A DNA stretch of 64,000 bases from the NCBI GenBank assembly GCA_020634165.1, contig JACKCF010000002.1:372001-436000 (forward strand). Reading direction: 5' to 3'. Shown here one piece after another: positions 59,440-64,000 of the stretch (within the stretch, counting starts at the first letter, position 1; every line of letters starts with the position of its first letter). The position numbers and the translations under genes were made by a program. This DNA comes from Anaerolineaceae bacterium. Its GTDB lineage: Bacteria; Chloroflexota; Anaerolineae; Aggregatilineales; Phototrophicaceae. The notes beneath the pieces are model-generated. The model made no database searches and was not told the DNA's origin. It worked only from the letters and a program-made list of their open reading frames with translations.

Positions 59440-59982
59440 GTGACGCTGCCGACTTTAACTGAGCGCAATCTCATCCTGACAGGCTATGTCGAACCGAATC
59501 GGCCCCGTATTGGTCGCCAGGTAGCGGAGCGTATGCGTATGCGCTTCGTCGATGTAGAAGCAGAAATCGAGCAGCGCACGGGCGAAGAGCTGGAAGACAT
59601 CCGCAGCAATTATGGCGAACGCCGCGTCAAGACAGTCGAAAACGAGATCATGAACCAGGTCGTGCTGTATCGGCAGACGGTGCTGCGCATCAATGGCTCG
59701 ACGCTTACGCATGATGACCACCTGGAATCGCTGCTGCCCTTCAGCATCGTCATTTGTCTGGTGGCGCGCCTGGATTCGATTTTGCAGCGGCTGCATCTTT
59801 CCTTGGGTGCGCGCTATCACGATCCGGCGGAACGTGCGATGGCGCTCGGTCGGCTGAACCGCGAGTGGGCCGTGCGCGGCCAACCCGGCGTCTACGAAAT
59901 TGATGCTACTGACCTCGATGAAGAAGCGATTGTCAACCAGACGATGGCGCTCTGGCAGGAACTGGCCATCGAGCGTGGTTAG
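59440..59982 (+). CDS. Shikimate-kinase-like protein with degenerate P-loop
   Basis: A 180-residue protein starting at GTG 59440, 3 nt after the HAD gene. The overall pattern follows shikimate/gluconate kinases: LILTGYVEPNRPRIGRQVAERM, then FVDVEAEIEQRTGEELEDI and YGERRVKTVENEIM, a VICLVA strand and R-x-x-LNREWA late. The Walker A loop, however, has no GxGKS/T (residues 15-25 read GYVEPNRPRIG), so ATP binding of the classical kind is doubtful. It may be a non-catalytic paralogue working with the HAD protein. Confidence 0.72.
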   Translation: MTLPTLTERNLILTGYVEPNRPRIGRQVAERMRMRFVDVEAEIEQRTGEELEDIRSNYGERRVKTVENEIMNQVVLYRQTVLRINGSTLTHDDHLESLLPFSIVICLVARLDSILQRLHLSLGARYHDPAERAMALGRLNREWAVRGQPGVYEIDATDLDEEAIVNQTMALWQELAIERG

Positions 59983-60016
59983 GGCAGCCTTATTTGCCTA
60001 CTACAACTATCGGCGC

Positions 60017-60042
60017 GTAGTGACAAGGCATGCCTTGCCTGT
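60017..60042. repeat. Dispersed palindromic element (imperfect)
   Basis: The core CAAGGCATGCCTTG (60024-60037) is perfect, and GTAGTGA leads into it as in the araA copy. The right arm has diverged. It starts 34 nt after the stop codon at 59982. Confidence 0.6.
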
Positions 60043-60237
60043 GTAATTTCTGCCAATCGGCCAGTGCGACTATAGTCCTTTAGTCTGTAATCAAGACCAC
60101 TTGCTACGCTCCCCTTCAACATTCTGCTAAAATATGGACCGATGCGTTTCGGTATATCACGCACCGACTTCAGCTACGACCAAAAACATCGCTTTTTGCA
60201 TGTAGATTTTCACTGACTGTTTTGATGAGGAATCACA

Positions 60238-61026
60238 ATGGCAAAGTTAAATATCAGCCTGGCCCAGATGAATATCGCACTTGGGGATGTCACCCGCAAT
60301 CAGTCCAAGATGGAAGCGTTGGTGACAGAAGCCGCGCGCCGCAAGTCGCATGTTGTGGTCCTCCCGGAATTGTGGTCAACGGGCTACGCACTGAACGAAG
60401 CCAAAACCTATGCCGATGAACTCAGTAAGGGCATGTTCGCGGAGCTATCTAAAACAGCGACGGCCAATAAAATCGCTATCGTTGGCTCCATTCTTGAAAA
60501 GCGCGGCCTGGAAGTCAGCAATAGTGCGCCGCTGTTCGCGCCTAATGGCCGTATGGTGGGTGTGTATCGCAAGATGCACCTGTTCCGGCTGATGGACGAG
60601 GACAAGTATTTGCAGCCCGGTCCTTCGCTGACCCCGCTGGACCTGCCCTGGGGCACGACTGGCATCGCTATCTGCTACGATCTGCGCTTCCCGGAAGTAT
60701 TCCGTAAGTATGTGGTCGATATGAACGCGCGCATCATCTTCATTCCAGCCGAATGGCCCAAGGTGCGTTTGGAACATTGGCGCGCTTTGCTGATTGCCCG
60801 TGCGATTGAAAACCAGTGCTACATCGTCGCCTGCAATGCAGTTGGCGAAACAGGCAGTACCGAGTTTGGCGGTCACAGCATGATCGTTGATCCCTGGGGC
60901 AAAATCGTAGTGGAAGCAGGCGAGACTGAGCAGCTAGTCACCGCCGCGATTGATTTAGACATGATCGACGAGGTGCGCCGCACGATCCCCGTGTTTGAAG
61001 ACCTGCGCCTTGATATCTACGGTTAA
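60238..61026 (+). CDS. Carbon-nitrogen hydrolase (nitrilase superfamily)
   Basis: A 262-residue amidase of the nitrilase superfamily. The catalytic triad is Glu44 (VLPELWSTGY), Lys112 (YRKMHLF) and Cys146 (AICYDLRFPE). The later blocks AEWPKVRLEHWRALLIARAI, ACNAVG and GGHSMIVDPWG are also intact. It resembles omega-amidase/YafV-type and other small aliphatic amidases; the substrate is not known. The start at 60238 has GATGAGGA 8 nt upstream. Confidence 0.94.
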   Translation: MAKLNISLAQMNIALGDVTRNQSKMEALVTEAARRKSHVVVLPELWSTGYALNEAKTYADELSKGMFAELSKTATANKIAIVGSILEKRGLEVSNSAPLFAPNGRMVGVYRKMHLFRLMDEDKYLQPGPSLTPLDLPWGTTGIAICYDLRFPEVFRKYVVDMNARIIFIPAEWPKVRLEHWRALLIARAIENQCYIVACNAVGETGSTEFGGHSMIVDPWGKIVVEAGETEQLVTAAIDLDMIDEVRRTIPVFEDLRLDIYG

Positions 61027-61078
61027 GCGCTGGCTGTTTGGCTCATCAGATGCTGCGGAGAAGCATCCCCTCAGTGTG

Positions 61079-62047
61079 ATGACACCGTCCACCAAGCGCA
61101 ACTTCTCAATTCGCTATCCGGCTTATGGCCAGGATGCGCCGCCGGAACTGCGCCCTGCACCTGTCACCAAAAAGGTGCTGATGATTACACACAATCCGCT
61201 GCTGCCGGAACAGGCTAACCAGACTGTTCGCCAACACTTCAAATGGAATAGCCCATCTGCGCTGGCCCGCGCCTACATTGAGGATGTTCGCTGGGCCAGT
61301 TATGGCTATGCCAATTACCACATTGTTGAGCATCAGGTGGTCGATAGCTTCCCCATCAAGCGCGATAGTTTTCGTTATACCTCCCAGAGCTACATACAGG
61401 CATGGCAAAAGCGCCATTTCCACGATCCCGATGGTGTGGATTATGACCGTCTTGTCGATGAGTTCCGCATTGTGCAGCGCATCGACAGCGGCAACATTGA
61501 CGAGGTGTGGCTGTTCGGGCACCCCTATGGTGGCTATTACGAGAGCATCATGGGCGGACCAGGGGCGTTCTGGTGTAATGCGCCAGCCCTGACCAGTACC
61601 GCTCATGCCAGTCGTCGCTTCGTGATTATGGGCTTCAACTTTGAACGTGGCGTCGGCGAAATGCTGGAAGACCTTGGCCATCGCGCCGAGTCGATGCTGT
61701 TTGAAGTCACCAAGAATATGCCCGATGACAACCTGTGGCGACGTTTTTTGCGCTATGACAAAACGCATCCCAATCAGGCGGAATGCGGCAATGTACACTT
61801 CGCTCCCAACAGTGATCGCGACTATGATTGGGGCAACCCGCGCGAAGTTCTCAGCAGGTGTGATAACTGGTATCGCTATCCCGACCTATCCGGTCTGCCA
61901 CGCCGCGTCGATTGCAGCGAATGGGGCAACGGCGATATTCGGCTGCATCATCTGTGGTGGTTCCGGCACATGCCCCATATCATCGGCGAGACAGATGGCA
62001 TCGCCAATACCTGGTGGCGCTATATCCTCGACCCCAATACTGTGTAG
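61079..62047 (+). CDS. Hypothetical protein with GHPYGGYYES motif
   Basis: A protein of ~322 residues if it starts at ATG 61079. A longer TTG-started frame would overlap the nitrilase gene by 32 nt, and neither start has a good ribosome site. Notable segments are KKVLMITHNPLLPEQANQT, EDVRWASYGYANYHIVEHQ, VDYDRLVDEFRIVQRID, EVWLFGHPYGGYYESIMGGP, FVIMGFNFERGVGEMLED, CGNVHFAPNSDRDYDW and HHLWWFRHMPHI. Many conserved-looking His, Trp, Asp and Gly suggest an enzyme or sugar-binding fold. I do not recognise a named domain. Confidence 0.65.
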   Translation: MTPSTKRNFSIRYPAYGQDAPPELRPAPVTKKVLMITHNPLLPEQANQTVRQHFKWNSPSALARAYIEDVRWASYGYANYHIVEHQVVDSFPIKRDSFRYTSQSYIQAWQKRHFHDPDGVDYDRLVDEFRIVQRIDSGNIDEVWLFGHPYGGYYESIMGGPGAFWCNAPALTSTAHASRRFVIMGFNFERGVGEMLEDLGHRAESMLFEVTKNMPDDNLWRRFLRYDKTHPNQAECGNVHFAPNSDRDYDWGNPREVLSRCDNWYRYPDLSGLPRRVDCSEWGNGDIRLHHLWWFRHMPHIIGETDGIANTWWRYILDPNTV

Positions 62048-62179
62048 CGTTGAACACGCCCTGATTTTTATAACTTCCTTATTCTACAGCCCCTGGAATT
62101 TGCTAATTACTACATATAATGAAATAGTTCACCCTATTTTGGTGATCGATTATTCAAACACCTCTTTGGAGCAGGTCCT

Positions 62180-62854
62180 ATGAAGCGCTTTCTGATTCTA
62201 TTTGCTGTTGTCCTCATGCTGATGGCAACATTGACCGCCTGTGGTGGGGATGCCACGCCCACACCAGAAGACACCACGACCGACGATACCACCTCACAGA
62301 CGACCGATGACACAAGCACGGATGATGCAGATAGTGATTCAGATGCTGCTGATACCGACACCGATGCCGATAGTTCCGACGCCGACAGCGCCGACATGGC
62401 ATCTATGGAAATGACCGAAGCCAGCTTTGAAGACAGCGGCGTGACTTTTATGTACCCATCGGGATGGACCGCATGGGGGGCGGGCAATCAGGGCAGCCTG
62501 GAATTTGCCTATCCGAACACGGCTAATGTATCTGTCCGTGATACTGCCGCCTCTAATAACTTGTATGCGAGTGCCTTTGGCGATGCCGAATCACTTGAAG
62601 CCGCGCTTGAGTTCGCCTCCACCCAGGCGAACAATGCCGAACCGACTATTGAAGAATATACCAGCGATGGTGGCCGCACCGTGCTCTACACCATCTATGA
62701 AGCGGATGGCAGTGGTGCTCTCCTGGCCGCTACTGATGCGGGTGACGGAACCTGGGTGACGGTCTTTGCCTCTGCAATGGGAGAGATGGACCTGTCAGAT
62801 GATGCGATCAACACTATTTTGATGGTCGCTGCATCTATGACCGCTGCTGAGTAG
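62180..62854 (+). CDS. Lipoprotein, function unknown
   Basis: A 224-residue lipoprotein. The signal peptide has lipobox LTAC (Cys at ~21), followed by a ~50-residue Thr/Asp/Ser linker made of DDT, TDT and DAD units. The ~150-residue domain begins EASFEDSGVTFMYPSGWTAW (the pattern of PsbP-like/DUF1795 domains that read D-x-x-x-GVxFxYPxGW) and ends AINTILMVAASM. The domain match is by pattern only. The start at 62180 follows GGAGCAGG. A TATAAT at 62115-62120 may be its -10 box. A terminator follows. Confidence 0.78.
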   Translation: MKRFLILFAVVLMLMATLTACGGDATPTPEDTTTDDTTSQTTDDTSTDDADSDSDAADTDTDADSSDADSADMASMEMTEASFEDSGVTFMYPSGWTAWGAGNQGSLEFAYPNTANVSVRDTAASNNLYASAFGDAESLEAALEFASTQANNAEPTIEEYTSDGGRTVLYTIYEADGSGALLAATDAGDGTWVTVFASAMGEMDLSDDAINTILMVAASMTAAE

Positions 62855-62872
62855 ACAAGGCGCAAAATTTAC

Positions 62873-62905
62873 AAAACGCCATCTCACAACAAGGTGGCGT
62901 TTTTA
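62873..62905 (+). terminator. Bidirectional intrinsic terminator
   Basis: A stem AAAACGCCA / TGGCGTTTT (9 bp, extendable by two pairs) ending in a T-run. It lies between the lipoprotein gene and the convergent GNAT gene ending at 62884, overlapping the latter's stop. Confidence 0.75.
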
Positions 62906-63429
62906 CTTTCAGACGTTTCGTAGACAATCTTCACGAAATAGGCGCCGCTGATCGGTTGGCCACCTGGCATGGGGTACAGTGCCGGAAACACGGCAAAACC
63001 CATACTCAGTTTAAGAGCATAATTGGCCTGTTTGTCTGCTGACGACCAGGAACGCATCTGATAGCAGCCGAGTCGGGCTGTCAGGTCCAGCGCTGCTTGC
63101 TGTAAAGCGCGACCATACCCCTGCCGCTGATGATCGACCTCTACGGCAAAGGTCTGCACGAAAGTTTCCGCCAGGGATTGATGATCGCGTTGCAGCGGCA
63201 GGGCTTCGTTATCGGTCAGAGGGCTGGCCGGAACGATTATGGGTTGCTGCCTGATGGAAATATGGCCAATGACCTGCTTGTCTATACAGGCCCCAAAATA
63301 GTATGTATCTGGCTTGGCGGCACCATCAACCAACGCATGCCGCGCCATCGTCACCCGTTGCAGATGCTCAACGAGCGCAGTCCATGTTGCCTGTTCTGGC
63401 GTGATTTCTCTGATTTCTGCTGGCATCAT
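62884..63429 (-). CDS. GNAT family N-acetyltransferase
   Basis: A ~181-residue GNAT protein starting at ATG 63429 (or 63426), with AAAGGGA ~7 nt upstream; the long upstream frame lacks coding character. It contains YYFGACIDKQVIGHISIRQ, FVQTFAVEVDHQRQGYGRAL (motif A, Q-R-Q-G-Y-G), LDLTARLGCYQMRSWSSADK and ALKLSMGFAVFPAL (motif B). The acceptor is unknown. Confidence 0.85.
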   Translation of the reverse strand: MMPAEIREITPEQATWTALVEHLQRVTMARHALVDGAAKPDTYYFGACIDKQVIGHISIRQQPIIVPASPLTDNEALPLQRDHQSLAETFVQTFAVEVDHQRQGYGRALQQAALDLTARLGCYQMRSWSSADKQANYALKLSMGFAVFPALYPMPGGQPISGAYFVKIVYETSESKNATLL

Positions 63430-63468
63430 GTGTGTTTCCCTTTCTCGACAGCATCCATCATACAAACG

Positions 63469-63495
63469 AAAAACGCCCCATAAAGAGGCGTTTTT
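63469..63495 (-). terminator. Intrinsic terminator of pstB
   Basis: A stem AAAAACGCC / GGCGTTTTT with a 9-nt loop, 38 bp beyond the pstB stop on the minus strand. The poly-T is symmetrical. Confidence 0.8.
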
Positions 63496-63532
63496 CATTC
63501 GCAGTGGCAGTGCGACAGAATAGAGCGTGTGA

Positions 63533-64000
63533 TTAACCGAAGCGGCCCGCGATGTACTCAGCCGTTTCTTCCGACGCTGGATTGTTGAACACCTGGTCCG
63601 TTTCCCCGAACTCAGCCAGCTCGCCCCAGCGCATTTCCTGCTTGCCATCATCGTTTTTGCGGATATTGAAGAAGGCCACATAGTCAGAGGCGCGCTGGGC
63701 CTGCTGCATATTGTGCGTCACGATGATGATCGTGTATTCCGAAAGTTCTTCGCGCATGAGCTGCTCAATGCGCTGAGTAGCAATCGGGTCCAGTGCGGAA
63801 GCTGGCTCGTCCATTAGGATGATGTCAGGTTCAACGGCGATGGTACGGGCGATGCACAGGCGCTGCTGCTGGCCACCAGACAAGGCCAAACCGGATTTTT
63901 TCAGGTCGTTTTTGACTTCGTCCCAGAGCGCCGCACCGCGCAGGCTTTTTTCCACGATTTCATCGAGGACGCCCTTTTTCTTGATGCCCAACAGGCGCGG
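63533..64000 (-). CDS. pstB: Phosphate ABC transporter ATP-binding protein, C-terminal part
   Basis: The last ~155 codons of a minus-strand gene that continues past the right edge. GIKKKGVLDEIVEKSLRGAA and LWDEVKNDLKKSG are the characteristic PstB helical segment. LSGGQQQRLCIARTIAVEP is the ABC signature, ILMDEPASALDPIAT the Walker B/D-loop, and IIIVTHNMQQAQRASDYVAF the H-loop (His). It energises high-affinity phosphate import with PstSCA. The usual end ETAEYIAGRFG is present, so the C-terminus is intact. The Walker A region lies outside the window. Confidence 0.96.
   Translation of the reverse strand, partial: PRLLGIKKKGVLDEIVEKSLRGAALWDEVKNDLKKSGLALSGGQQQRLCIARTIAVEPDIILMDEPASALDPIATQRIEQLMREELSEYTIIIVTHNMQQAQRASDYVAFFNIRKNDDGKQEMRWGELAEFGETDQVFNNPASEETAEYIAGRFG

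Overview
The window is about 64 kb of a free-living bacterial chromosome with dense coding on both strands, no rRNA or tRNA that I can see, and no phage or intact insertion sequence. The gene content points to Chloroflexota, probably an Anaerolineae-like lineage. It includes secreted multi-repeat proteins, TIR-WD40, Uma2, SIMPL, tandem VOC/SRPBCC proteins, PAS-rich sensor proteins and palindromic intergenic elements. This is inference from gene families and style; no marker gene is present to prove it. Most genes look moderately GC-rich, with a minority of visibly A+T-richer single-gene patches.

Layout. 1-5.2 kb: small metabolic genes (DHFR-like fragment, GNAT, LRR membrane protein, Uma2 nuclease, aldo/keto reductase) and a thioredoxin-VKOR fusion. 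5.2-12.4 kb: a secreted helical-repeat protein on the minus strand, a winged-helix regulator with its SRPBCC partner, a double VOC protein and two tandem BtrH_N-type proteins, followed by a MITE-like element. 12.4-20 kb: SIMPL protein, phosphofructokinase with an odd active-site loop, two membrane-anchored L7/L12-like proteins, a glycosidase-like lipoprotein or membrane protein, VOC, cold-shock protein and YitT. 20-32.4 kb: a 1049-residue secreted protein with six C-terminal repeats, a 1284-residue TIR-TM-WD40 protein, a receiver-kinase hybrid, a gene whose N-terminus is a 15-bp minisatellite, and an M28 lipoprotein peptidase. 32.6-39.7 kb: a PhyH-type dioxygenase, the L-arabinose catabolic operon araB-araD-araA, a small protein/HNH nuclease pair and a zinc alcohol dehydrogenase. 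39.8-48.7 kb: a 46-residue extremely acidic protein, then a signalling island (three histidine kinases, an Rcp1-like receiver, and a REC-PAS-GAF-GGDEF-EAL protein). 48.7-64 kb: a DUF6714-like gene bracketed by duplicated terminators, WD40, glycosyltransferase, PP2C phosphatase, GNAT, Trm112, XTP pyrophosphatase, DinB, an epimerase/HAD/kinase-like operon, nitrilase, lipoprotein, GNAT, and the end of pstB.

How genes work together. araBDA encodes conversion of L-arabinose to D-xylulose 5-phosphate; no transporter or regulator is adjacent. The regulator at 6945 and the SRPBCC gene at 7665 form the common ArsR-SRPBCC pair and are surrounded by iterated TTGGGATA elements. The 40-49 kb island could link sensory input to cyclic-di-GMP turnover. 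Genes 57577-59982 are tightly spaced and probably co-transcribed. Short palindromes beginning GTAGGGGCA or close variants sit just 3' of several stop codons across the window.
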